A stretch of 64,000 nucleotides of DNA, from NCBI RefSeq assembly GCF_004151235.1, contig NZ_JUIV01000007.1:1-64000 (forward strand). Direction: 5' to 3'. A program made the translations under genes and the position numbers. The stretch's first letter is position 1, and each line of letters opens with the position of its first letter. Below the pieces are notes generated by a model. That model had not been told where the DNA came from, did not search any database, and worked only from the letters and a program-made list of their open reading frames with translations. This document shows positions 51,176 to 59,218 of this stretch, piece after piece. The stretch is from Flavobacterium anhuiense. Its GTDB lineage: Bacteria; Bacteroidota; Bacteroidia; Flavobacteriales; Flavobacteriaceae.

Positions 51176-52831
51176 ATGAAAAAACACTTTTGTGGGGCAT
51201 TTATCGCCTTTTTAGTTGGTTTTGCGGCCAATGCTCAGGGACTTTTAAATAAGTCAGAAACCGTTTTTACACATCAGGATACTTTACGCGGAAGCATCAC
51301 AAAGGAAAGAGCTTGGTGGGATTTAAAATATTATCATCTTAATGTAAAGGTAAATCCAAAAGAAAAATCAATTTCAGGTTCGAATACTGTTCGTTATACG
51401 GTTTTAACAGAAAATAACCGTATGCAGATTGATTTGCAGCAGCCAATGAATATTACCAAAGTAACGCAAAACGGAAAGGAATTAAAATTTGAAAGAGATG
51501 GAAATGCGTTCTTTATTACTTTAAATGAAGAACAAAAAGTTGGTGACACTAAGGAGATTATAGTTTATTATGAAGGAAAACCGAAAGAAGCTGTAAGGGC
51601 ACCATGGGATGGAGGTTTTTCTTGGAAAAAAGATAAAAACGGAAAAGATTTTGTTGCTACATCTTGTCAGGGTTTAGGCGCTAGTGTTTGGTGGCCTTGT
51701 AAGGATCATATGTATGATGAAGTAGACAATATGCTTATTAGCGTAAATGTGCCAGGAGATTTAACGGAGGTTTCTAACGGAAGACTGAAAAGCGTTAAAA
51801 AAGAAAAAGACGGAACAAAAACCTTTAATTGGTACGTTTCTAATCCAATTAATAATTATGGTGTAAACATCAATATTGGTGATTATGTAAATTTTTCTGA
51901 AGTATTTAAAGGAGAAAAAGGAAATTTAGACTGTAATTATTATGTTTTGAGAGATAATTTAGCTTTAGCTAAAGAACATTTCAAAGATGCTCCAAAAATG
52001 CTGAAAGCTTTTGAAAGTTGGTTTGGACCATATCCTTTTTACGAAGACAGCTATAAATTGGTAGAAGTGCCTTATTTAGGAATGGAGCACCAAAGTTCTG
52101 TAACTTATGGAAACCAATATAAACAAGGTTATTTAGGAAAGGATTTAAGCGGAACTGGTTGGGGACTAAAATTTGATTTTATCATCATTCATGAATCTGG
52201 ACACGAATGGTACGCTAACAATATCACCTACAAAGATATTGCAGATATGTGGGTTCATGAGAGTTTTACCAATTATTCTGAAAGCCTTTTTGTAGAGTAT
52301 TATTATGGTAAAGAGGCTGGTGCTGAATATGTTATTGGATGCAGACAAAATGTTGAAAATGATAAGCCAATCATCGGGCATTATGATGTAAATAATGAAG
52401 GATCTGGAGATATGTATCCAAAAGGAGCCAATATGCTTCATACAATTCGTCAAATAATTAATGATGATGCTAAATGGAAATCAATCTTAAGAGGTATGAA
52501 TAAAACTTTTTATCATCAAACCGTTACAGGAAAACAGATTCAAGATTATATAAATGAACAATCTGGAATTAATTTCAATAGAGTTTTTGCACAATATTTA
52601 ACTACAACCCAAATTCCAGTTTTTGAATATATGTTTAAAAATGGAACTTTTGGATATCACTGGACTAACTGTGTTTCTAAATTTGATATGCCTGTAAAAG
52701 TTAAAATTAATGGAGTAGAAACTTGGTTAAAACCAACTACAGAATGGCAGTCTATAAAAACAGATAACGAAGATAGAAAACTGGAAGTAGATAAAAATTT
52801 CTATGTTACTACTTCGAATATAGTCGAATAA
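51176..52831 (+). CDS. M1 family metallopeptidase
   Basis: A 551-residue exported aminopeptidase-type enzyme. Signal peptide MKKHFCGAFIAFLVGFAANAQ. The zinc site is HESGHEW at about 338-344, with the third ligand Glu in WVHESFTNYSE 19 residues later. The substrate-binding GxMEH-type motif reads YLGMEHQSSVTYG. It is shorter than full M1 aminopeptidases, lacking the C-terminal helical domain of about 250 residues, as in many Bacteroidota M1 proteins. It ends before the terminator at 52857. Confidence 0.92.
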   Translation: MKKHFCGAFIAFLVGFAANAQGLLNKSETVFTHQDTLRGSITKERAWWDLKYYHLNVKVNPKEKSISGSNTVRYTVLTENNRMQIDLQQPMNITKVTQNGKELKFERDGNAFFITLNEEQKVGDTKEIIVYYEGKPKEAVRAPWDGGFSWKKDKNGKDFVATSCQGLGASVWWPCKDHMYDEVDNMLISVNVPGDLTEVSNGRLKSVKKEKDGTKTFNWYVSNPINNYGVNINIGDYVNFSEVFKGEKGNLDCNYYVLRDNLALAKEHFKDAPKMLKAFESWFGPYPFYEDSYKLVEVPYLGMEHQSSVTYGNQYKQGYLGKDLSGTGWGLKFDFIIIHESGHEWYANNITYKDIADMWVHESFTNYSESLFVEYYYGKEAGAEYVIGCRQNVENDKPIIGHYDVNNEGSGDMYPKGANMLHTIRQIINDDAKWKSILRGMNKTFYHQTVTGKQIQDYINEQSGINFNRVFAQYLTTTQIPVFEYMFKNGTFGYHWTNCVSKFDMPVKVKINGVETWLKPTTEWQSIKTDNEDRKLEVDKNFYVTTSNIVE

Positions 52832-52856
52832 ATTCTTTTAGTTTTCAATAGAAAAA

Positions 52857-52896
52857 TCCCAAATTCCAATTTTACGATTGGGATTTGGGATTTTTT
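52857..52896 (+). terminator. Terminator after the M1 peptidase gene
   Basis: A 14-bp stem TCCCAAATTCCAAT (52857-52870) and ATTGGGATTTGGGA (52877-52890) with one T-G pair and six T after it. The words match the hisG-hisD palindrome. Confidence 0.85.
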
Positions 52897-52924
52897 ATTA
52901 AGATTTGAATTGTCTGCGTTTAGT

Positions 52925-52955
52925 AACCCGACAGGTTTTTAAAACCTGTCGGGTT
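52925..52955. terminator. Second terminator-like palindrome
   Basis: A perfect 14-bp stem AACCCGACAGGTTT (52925-52938) and AAACCTGTCGGGTT (52942-52955) with a 3-nt loop; GC-rich compared with its surroundings. It is followed by only a short T stretch (TTGTTTTT). Confidence 0.75.
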
Positions 52956-52980
52956 TGTTTTTATGCGTATAGTATGTCAT

Positions 52981-53070
52981 TTCGACGAAGGAGAAATCTC
53001 CGCAAGTAACTCCGTTCCTAAAAATGCCAAACTTTGGCGAGCTACTTACGGAGATTTCTCCTTCGTCGAA
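52981..53070. repeat. Long inverted repeat, family 1 (copy 2)
   Basis: A perfect 22-bp inverted repeat, left arm 52981-53002 and right arm 53049-53070, sharing TTCGACGAAGGAGAAATC with the copy at 18-109. The stem can continue inwards through AAGTA/TACTT. The spacers of the two copies differ. Confidence 0.85.
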
Positions 53071-53075
53071 TTGAC

Positions 53076-53110
53076 AAAAAGCTCTGAAAAATTATTTTTC
53101 AGAGCTTTTT
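53076..53110. terminator. Bidirectional terminator between convergent genes
   Basis: A perfect 16-bp stem AAAAAGCTCTGAAAAA (53076-53091) and TTTTTCAGAGCTTTTT (53095-53110), loop TTA. It lies between the M1 peptidase gene and the convergent 53161 gene. Confidence 0.85.
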
Positions 53111-53160
53111 TTATTAGAATTTGATTCCGAAATCTCAGAGTAAATATCGAACTTTAAATC

Positions 53161-54705
53161 TTATCGGTTATTCAATTTCGCTTTCTCCTTAATAATATCA
53201 GCGATTTTTCTGTTTTCTATTTTGCTTTCAAGCCACGAAATAATATCTAGGTATAAGAAAGCCCTTTTTTCGTAAGTGTTTTTTTCAAGTTCAACAAAAC
53301 GCGTATGCATTTTTTTGAATTCTTTTTTAATGTCAGCAGGGTAGAAGTTATTTAGGTTTCTTAAGAATTTAATGATTTCTTTTTGAACTTCATGCAAATC
53401 GTTCATTTTCAATAAGAACTTGTAAGTACTTTTTAAATGATTTTCTAAATAATAATCTTTACCAAGTTCATAATGAGCAATCAATGAAAGTAATCGCGCA
53501 AAACACATTAAATCCTCGCGCATTGTCAAGTTTTTATTGTTGATGATTTTATCTAAGTAATTAATGCATTCATTATACTTTTCGTTACCAAAATAAATGG
53601 AAGCAATTTTATAGAAAAACAACATTTCGTGATGCTCATCTAGATGTTCGCTGTGCAATTTTAGTTTGTTTAAAATCTCAGGAATTAGATATTCGCTTTC
53701 TGCAAATGTTCCTTCTAATATATGCAGATTCAATTTATTGTTATAAACATATAAGAAAGACAATGAGGCAAGATTATCATTTACAGGAAATTTAGGATCA
53801 GCGATTGTTTCTTCCAGAAGATTTAGATATTTCTTGAAATTCGATTTATATTTTAACATATAAAGCGATTCTAAGAAATAATGATTTCCTTTTAAGAAGA
53901 AAACAGGATTCAGATAAATCATATTTGGATTATCATAGAAAAGCTGAACCCATTTATAAGCAAATTTATAACTCGCTAAAAAATCTTGAACTAGAAAGCT
54001 TCGCCAAAGGTTGGCATTGTAAAACCAATACTTTTCTCGGAAACCAAATTTACTCTCGTCAAGTTTAGAAATATGCTTATTAAAGTAATCATCAATATAT
54101 CGATATTCTTCGTCATTTTTTACGTAACCTGTTTTCAGCATGATTCCGTATAATTGAAGAGATAAATTGGATAATTTGCTTGAAATTGTATTTCTATAAT
54201 TTAATTCTTTAGCCTGAACTACCAATTCGTCAGCACGACCTTGAATACTTCGGGTGATGTATTGCGATTCAATTAGTTTTTCAAACTCTACAATTTCATA
54301 GGCCATGTATTTTTCATCATTTTCTAGAGCTTGTTGTTTTGTTTTGTCTAATATTTTTAAACTCTGTTTGTATAATCCTTTATTATAAAGAATAACAGCA
54401 AAATCCATTTGCTCTCGAAGCTGATAACGAATATTCTGACTAGGAATATTTAGTCTTATACTCACTAGGATTTGTTTGTATAAGTATGATTTTAAGTTAG
54501 ATAACTGTACTTTTTGGATAACTCCGCTTTTCAGAATAAGTTTTTCATCGTAAACTTCAGATTTATCTAGAATATTGAATAATTCGATAAATTTTGTATT
54601 TGAACTTGTTTCTAATCGGCTTGCAAAAATTTTAAATTGCCTTTTTTCTGATTTCGAAAGTGATTTGATTAGAACAAATAAGAAATCTTTTTGATGGTTA
54701 GCCAT
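53161..54705 (-). CDS. Large helical protein of unknown function
   Basis: A 514-residue, mainly helical, soluble protein without signal peptide. The N-terminus reads MANHQKDFLFVLIKSLSKSEKRQFKIFASR; the middle has tetratricopeptide-like helix pairs (about 90-420; LYNKGLYKQSLKILDKTKQQALEN and KYNECINYLDKIINNKN). No family was recognised. It is divergent from leuA over a 150-bp region that contains the palindrome at 54771-54805, so it could be a regulator or an unrelated neighbour. Confidence 0.65.
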   Translation of the reverse strand: MANHQKDFLFVLIKSLSKSEKRQFKIFASRLETSSNTKFIELFNILDKSEVYDEKLILKSGVIQKVQLSNLKSYLYKQILVSIRLNIPSQNIRYQLREQMDFAVILYNKGLYKQSLKILDKTKQQALENDEKYMAYEIVEFEKLIESQYITRSIQGRADELVVQAKELNYRNTISSKLSNLSLQLYGIMLKTGYVKNDEEYRYIDDYFNKHISKLDESKFGFREKYWFYNANLWRSFLVQDFLASYKFAYKWVQLFYDNPNMIYLNPVFFLKGNHYFLESLYMLKYKSNFKKYLNLLEETIADPKFPVNDNLASLSFLYVYNNKLNLHILEGTFAESEYLIPEILNKLKLHSEHLDEHHEMLFFYKIASIYFGNEKYNECINYLDKIINNKNLTMREDLMCFARLLSLIAHYELGKDYYLENHLKSTYKFLLKMNDLHEVQKEIIKFLRNLNNFYPADIKKEFKKMHTRFVELEKNTYEKRAFLYLDIISWLESKIENRKIADIIKEKAKLNNR

Positions 54706-54770
54706 TGTAAAAAATAATAATATAACTTACTGATTATAAGTTAGTTAATATAGTATAAGTCGTTTTATAA

Positions 54771-54805
54771 ACAGTATAATTTCATTAAAATGAATTTCAT
54801 ACTGT
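54771..54805. promoter_or_regulatory. Imperfect palindrome upstream of leuA
   Basis: ACAGTAT (54771-54777) and ATACTGT (54799-54805) are perfect arms; the inside continues as TTTCAT and ATGAA around TAAA. It lies directly upstream of and partly over the expected -33 zone of the leuA promoter, where an operator would be expected. No regulator is identified. Confidence 0.45.
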
Positions 54806-54817
54806 AATAGTACAATA

Positions 54818-54825
54818 TATATTTG
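54818..54825 (+). promoter_or_regulatory. -7 box (TATATTTG) ahead of leuA
   Basis: TATATTTG matches TAnnTTTG, 29 bp before the first possible leuA start codon. Confidence 0.55.
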
Positions 54826-54854
54826 TTATCAAGATGTGAAATTACATTAAATAA

Positions 54855-56036
54855 ATGAATATGAATAGAGAGAAAGTTCAAATTTTTGACACCACATTGC
54901 GAGATGGTGAACAAGTTCCAGGATGTAAGTTAGATACTAAACAGAAATTAGTTATCGCAGAACGACTAGACAAAATGGGAGTTGACATTATCGAAGCAGG
55001 CTTTCCAGTGTCAAGTCCGGGCGATTTTTTATCGGTCTCTGAGATTTGTAAAATTGTAGAAAATGCAACCGTCTGCGGACTAACAAGAGCCGTAAAAAAC
55101 GACATTGATGTTGCTGCAGCTGCTTTAAAGCATGCTAAGAAACCTAGAATCCATACTGGAATCGGAACTTCGGAATCTCATATACTCCACAAATTAAATA
55201 CTACGCCTGAAGATATTATTGCAAGAGCAAAATTTGCTGTATCACACGCTAAATCTTATGTAGAAGATGTTGAGTTCTACGCTGAAGATGCTGGTAGAAC
55301 AGACAATGCTTTCCTTGCTAAAGTTTGTGAAGAAGTTATCAAATCTGGAGCTACTGTATTGAATATTCCTGATACTACTGGATATTGTCTTCCAGAAGAA
55401 TACGGAGCAAAAATTAAATACTTAAAAGAAAACGTAAAAGGAATTGAAAACGTAATCCTTTCATGCCACTGTCATAATGATTTAGGAATGGCAACTGCAA
55501 ACTCAATTGCAGGAGCTATAAATGGAGCAAGACAAATTGAATGTACTATTAATGGTATTGGTGAAAGAGCTGGAAACACGGCACTTGAAGAAGTGGTAAT
55601 GATTTTCAAACAGCACCCTTACTTAAATTTAGATACAAACATTAATACAAGAGAATTAAACGAAATGAGTCGTTTAGTTTCTGAAAGTATGGGAATGATT
55701 GTACAGCCAAATAAAGCAATTGTTGGAGCAAATGCTTTTGCACACAGTTCTGGAATTCACCAAGATGGTGTAATCAAAAACAGAGCAACCTACGAGATCA
55801 TGGATCCGCTAGATGTGGGAGTGAATGAATCTTCAATCATTTTGACAGCAAGAAGCGGAAGAGCAGCCTTGGCTTACCGTGCTAAAAAAGTAGGTTACGA
55901 ATTGACAAAAACACAATTGGATATCGTTTACATCGAATTCTTGAAATTCGCAGATATTAAAAAAGAAGTTGTAGACGCAGATATCCACCAAATTATAGAA
56001 GCTTCTAAAATAGAAGGAGATTTAATAAGAAACTAA
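54855..56036 (+). CDS. leuA: 2-isopropylmalate synthase, short form
   Basis: Condenses acetyl-CoA with 2-oxoisovalerate, the first step of leucine synthesis. The 393-residue DRE-TIM barrel has [53 protein letters not shown] and [12 protein letters not shown]. The C-terminal LeuA regulatory domain of about 120 residues that binds leucine is missing; the chain stops after the linker region ([21 protein letters not shown]). Homocitrate and citramalate synthases are similar, but leuB directly downstream supports leuA. leuC and leuD are not in the window. The start may also be the ATG at 54861. Confidence 0.9.
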   Translation: MNMNREKVQIFDTTLRDGEQVPGCKLDTKQKLVIAERLDKMGVDIIEAGFPVSSPGDFLSVSEICKIVENATVCGLTRAVKNDIDVAAAALKHAKKPRIHTGIGTSESHILHKLNTTPEDIIARAKFAVSHAKSYVEDVEFYAEDAGRTDNAFLAKVCEEVIKSGATVLNIPDTTGYCLPEEYGAKIKYLKENVKGIENVILSCHCHNDLGMATANSIAGAINGARQIECTINGIGERAGNTALEEVVMIFKQHPYLNLDTNINTRELNEMSRLVSESMGMIVQPNKAIVGANAFAHSSGIHQDGVIKNRATYEIMDPLDVGVNESSIILTARSGRAALAYRAKKVGYELTKTQLDIVYIEFLKFADIKKEVVDADIHQIIEASKIEGDLIRN

Positions 56037-56099
56037 AATAGTATAAAAATAAGAGTTTAAGGAACAATAAGGATTTAAAGACATAAAGAGCGAGAGATT

Positions 56100-57218
56100 A
56101 TGAATTTAAAAATTGCAGTTTTACCAGGAGATGGAATTGGACCTGAAGTAATATTACAGGCTAAAAAAGCTTTGTACGCCATTGGCGAAGTGTATAATCA
56201 TGAATTTGTTTTTGAAGAAGCGCTGATGGGAGCGGTTGCTATCGATAAAACAGGAAATCCGTTGCCGGAACAGACTTTGAATCTGTGTTTGAATACAGAT
56301 GCAGTTTTGCTTGGTGCTATTGGAGATCCTAAATACGATAACAATCCAAATGCAAAGGTTCGTCCAGAACAAGGATTATTAAAATTGCGAAAAGAATTAG
56401 GATTGTTTGCTAATATTCGTCCTATTAAACCTTACAAAGCCTTAATTGAATCTTCTCCTTTAAAAAGAGAAATTATTGAAGGAGCTGATTTTACCATCTT
56501 TAGAGAATTAACTGGTGGAGCTTATTTCGGAACTAAAACACTTAATGAAGCAGGAACACATGCTTCAGATTTATGTGAATATTCAGAAGAAGAAATTACA
56601 AGAATTGCACATTTAGCTTTTAAATCGGCGCAAAAAAGACGTAAAAAGCTAACAATGGTAGACAAAGCAAATGTTTTAGAAACTTCAAGATTGTGGAGAA
56701 AAGTAGTTCAGAAAGTGAGCGAAGAGTATTCAGATGTTAAACTTGATTTCTTATTTGTGGATAATGCAGCAATGCAGTTAATCTTAAATCCAAAGCAGTT
56801 TGATGTGATTTTGACTGAAAACTTGTTTGGGGATATCTTATCTGATGAAGCTAGCGTAATTACAGGTTCAATTGGCTTATTGCCATCGGTATCTTTAGGA
56901 GAAAAAAATGCTTTATTTGAGCCAATTCACGGATCATATCCGCAGGCAAAAGGCAAAAACATTGCCAATCCGATTGCTTCTATTTTGGCAGCGGCGCTTT
57001 TGCTGGAGCATTTTGGATTAACTAAAGAAGCTCATGTAATCTACAAAGCGGTAGAAAAAGCAATTGAATACAAAGTAGTTACAGTTGATTTGAAACCAGA
57101 CTCAAAATTCGGAACAAACGAAGTAGGAGAATTCGTTTCTAATTTTATTTTCAGCAAAGATGATTTGCTTTATTTCAATAATGATAATGTAAGTATTGGA
57201 CAATCTACAATTGTTTAA
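56100..57218 (+). CDS. leuB: 3-isopropylmalate dehydrogenase
   Basis: Oxidative decarboxylation of 3-isopropylmalate with NAD. The 372-residue protein has LPGDGIGPEVILQAKKAL, GAIGDPKYDNNP, VRPEQGLLKLRKELGLFANIRPIK, DFTIFRELTGGAYFG, the metal-binding ENLFGDILSDEASVITGSIGLLPS and FEPIHGSYPQAKGKNIANPIA. It lies 63 bp after leuA. The region downstream contains a separate promoter and leader for the ilv genes. Confidence 0.96.
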   Translation: MNLKIAVLPGDGIGPEVILQAKKALYAIGEVYNHEFVFEEALMGAVAIDKTGNPLPEQTLNLCLNTDAVLLGAIGDPKYDNNPNAKVRPEQGLLKLRKELGLFANIRPIKPYKALIESSPLKREIIEGADFTIFRELTGGAYFGTKTLNEAGTHASDLCEYSEEEITRIAHLAFKSAQKRRKKLTMVDKANVLETSRLWRKVVQKVSEEYSDVKLDFLFVDNAAMQLILNPKQFDVILTENLFGDILSDEASVITGSIGLLPSVSLGEKNALFEPIHGSYPQAKGKNIANPIASILAAALLLEHFGLTKEAHVIYKAVEKAIEYKVVTVDLKPDSKFGTNEVGEFVSNFIFSKDDLLYFNNDNVSIGQSTIV

Positions 57219-57300
57219 TATTTTTTGTTAAAATGTGAAGATAATCACAAGAAGTGTTGTAAATGTTGAGATTTTATTTTTTTACTTCCAGAAGTTTATT

Positions 57301-57308
57301 TACTTTTG
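57301..57308 (+). promoter_or_regulatory. -7 box (TACTTTTG) of the ilv leader
   Basis: TACTTTTG matches TAnnTTTG, 17 bp before the leader peptide start codon. A short palindrome ACTTCCAGAAGT lies at 57284-57295 just upstream. No TTG at the usual -33 spacing. Confidence 0.5.
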
Positions 57309-57325
57309 TGACACTAAAAAGATAA

Positions 57326-57403
57326 ATGATGCAAATCTCAATTATTATTACTTCTGTCGTTGTTGTCAATGTGATTCACACATTTGCATCGGGAATGTTA
57401 TAA
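57326..57403 (+). CDS. Isoleucine/valine leader peptide
   Basis: A 25-codon ORF starting ATG ATG and ending TAA. The peptide begins MMQISIIITSVVVVNVI and ends HTFASGML, so it has five Ile, five Val and one Leu, with the codons ATT ATT ATT and GTC GTT GTT GTC in runs. It lies between a -7 box and a terminator and 84 bp before ilvD. These are the products of the downstream pathway, as expected for attenuation control. The start could also be the second ATG (57329). Confidence 0.9.
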   Translation: MMQISIIITSVVVVNVIHTFASGML

Positions 57404-57451
57404 ATATAATTGAAAGACTATATTACAAACCTTCCAAATACTGGAAGGTTT
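57380..57451 (+). promoter_or_regulatory. ilv attenuator: protector, antiterminator and terminator segments
   Basis: Three alternative pairings exist. Protector: ACATTT (57380-57385) with GAATGT (57393-57398), one U-G. Antiterminator: GGAATGTT (57392-57399) with AACCTTCC (57428-57435), seven of eight pairs. Terminator: AAACCTTCCA (57427-57436) with TGGAAGGTTT (57442-57451). A ribosome stalled on the Ile or Val codons upstream would leave GGAATGTT free to pair and prevent the terminator; one at the stop codon would cover it. Confidence 0.7.
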
Positions 57452-57457
57452 TTTTTT
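57427..57457 (+). terminator. ilv leader terminator
   Basis: A perfect 10-bp stem AAACCTTCCA (57427-57436) and TGGAAGGTTT (57442-57451), loop AATAC, with T continuing to 57457. Confidence 0.92.
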
Positions 57458-57487
57458 GAATAAAAAATTAAAAAAAATAAAACTATA

Positions 57488-59161
57488 ATGGAATTAAATA
57501 AGTACAGCAAGACCATCACACAAGATCAAACACAGCCTGCGGCGCAAGCGATGTTGTATGGAATTGGTTTAACTGAGGAAGATTTAAAAAAAGCACAAGT
57601 TGGTATTGTGAGCATGGGTTACGATGGTAACACTTGCAACATGCACCTGAATGATTTAGCACAAGATGTTAAAAAAGGTGTCTGGGGTGCAGATCTTGTC
57701 GGACTTATTTTTAATACCATTGGTGTCAGTGACGGTATTTCTAACGGAACTGAAGGTATGCGTTACTCACTAGTTTCTCGTGATGTAATCGCAGATTCTA
57801 TCGAAACAGTTGTAGGAGCGCAATGGTATGATAGTTTAATTGCAATTCCTGGATGCGATAAAAATATGCCAGGTGCTTTAATTGCAATGGGAAGGTTAAA
57901 CCGCCCATCTCTTATGGTTTACGGAGGTTCTATCCATTCTGGGAAATGGAAAGGAGAATCTTTAAATATCGTTTCTGCTTTTGAAGCTTTAGGAAAAAAA
58001 GTAAAAGGCGAAATTACTCCAGAAGATTTTAAAGGTGTTATCCAAAATGCTTGCCCAGGAGCTGGGGCTTGCGGTGGAATGTATACTGCAAATACAATGT
58101 CTTCTGCTATTGAAGCATTAGGAATGAGTTTGCCTTATAGTTCTTCTAACCCTGCTTTAAGCCAAGAAAAAAGAGACGAATGTTTGGAAGCTGGAAAAGC
58201 AATCAAAATATTATTAGAAAAAGATATCAAGCCAAGAGATATTATGACTCGTAAGGCTTTTGAAAATGCGATTACAATTGTAGCTGTTTTAGGTGGTTCT
58301 ACAAATGCTGTTATGCACTTAATTGCAATGGCTCACTCAGTTGGAATCACAATTACTTTAGATGATTTCCAAGCAATTAACGATAGAACACCAGTATTGG
58401 CAGACATGAAGCCAAGTGGTAAGTACATGATGGAAGATATTCACGAAGTTGGAGGTATTCCTGCAGTAATGAAATACTTATTGAAAGTTGGATTGATTCA
58501 CGGAGACTGTTTAACGGTAACTGGAAAAACAGTGGCTGAAAATTTAGCTTCAACTCCAGATTTACAAGACGGACAAGAAGTAATTCATGAAATTCAAAAA
58601 GCATTAAAACCAACAGGAAATATTCAGGTATTATACGGAAATCTTGCTACTGAAGGTGCTGTAGCAAAAATCAGTGGTAAAGAAGGAGAGTATTTCGAAG
58701 GGCCAGCTGTTGTATTTGAAGGCGAATTTGAAGTAATTCCAGGTCTTCAAGCCGGAAAAATTAAACCAGGTAATGTAGTCGTCATCAGGGGTTGTGGACC
58801 AAAAGGTGGTCCGGGAATGCCTGAAATGCTGAAGCCTACATCTGCTATTATTGGTGCTGGATTAGGAAGCAGTTGTGCACTAATCACAGACGGTAGATTC
58901 TCGGGCGGTTCGCACGGTTTCGTGGTAGGACACGTTACACCAGAGGCATATGACGGTGGTGGTATTGCACTAGTAAAAGATGGAGATTTAATTGCTATCG
59001 ATGCTGTGAAAAATACGATCGACCTGAAGATATCTGACGAAGAATTTGCTGCAAGAAAAGCGGCTTGGGTTCAGCCAGCTTTAAAAGTTGACAGAGGGGT
59101 TTTACTTAAATACGCTAAGTCGGTTTCTAGTGCATCAACAGGATGTGTAACCGATAAATAA
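57488..59161 (+). CDS. ilvD: Dihydroxy-acid dehydratase
   Basis: Fourth step of valine and isoleucine synthesis; an iron-sulfur enzyme. The 557-residue protein has the cluster cysteines in [21 protein letters not shown] and [29 protein letters not shown], and C-terminal [26 protein letters not shown] and [20 protein letters not shown]. The length is normal. It is the first gene after the ilv attenuator. Confidence 0.96.
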   Translation: MELNKYSKTITQDQTQPAAQAMLYGIGLTEEDLKKAQVGIVSMGYDGNTCNMHLNDLAQDVKKGVWGADLVGLIFNTIGVSDGISNGTEGMRYSLVSRDVIADSIETVVGAQWYDSLIAIPGCDKNMPGALIAMGRLNRPSLMVYGGSIHSGKWKGESLNIVSAFEALGKKVKGEITPEDFKGVIQNACPGAGACGGMYTANTMSSAIEALGMSLPYSSSNPALSQEKRDECLEAGKAIKILLEKDIKPRDIMTRKAFENAITIVAVLGGSTNAVMHLIAMAHSVGITITLDDFQAINDRTPVLADMKPSGKYMMEDIHEVGGIPAVMKYLLKVGLIHGDCLTVTGKTVAENLASTPDLQDGQEVIHEIQKALKPTGNIQVLYGNLATEGAVAKISGKEGEYFEGPAVVFEGEFEVIPGLQAGKIKPGNVVVIRGCGPKGGPGMPEMLKPTSAIIGAGLGSSCALITDGRFSGGSHGFVVGHVTPEAYDGGGIALVKDGDLIAIDAVKNTIDLKISDEEFAARKAAWVQPALKVDRGVLLKYAKSVSSASTGCVTDK

Positions 59162-59218
59162 TTATAAAAAATCAAAAATCAATTTCAAAAGCATTGAAAT
59201 TGATAAAAAAAATATACT

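Noticed and set aside
54706..54854. Possible leucine leader peptide ahead of leuA
   Set aside because: No short ORF with Leu codon runs and no terminator hairpin lies between the promoter box and leuA.
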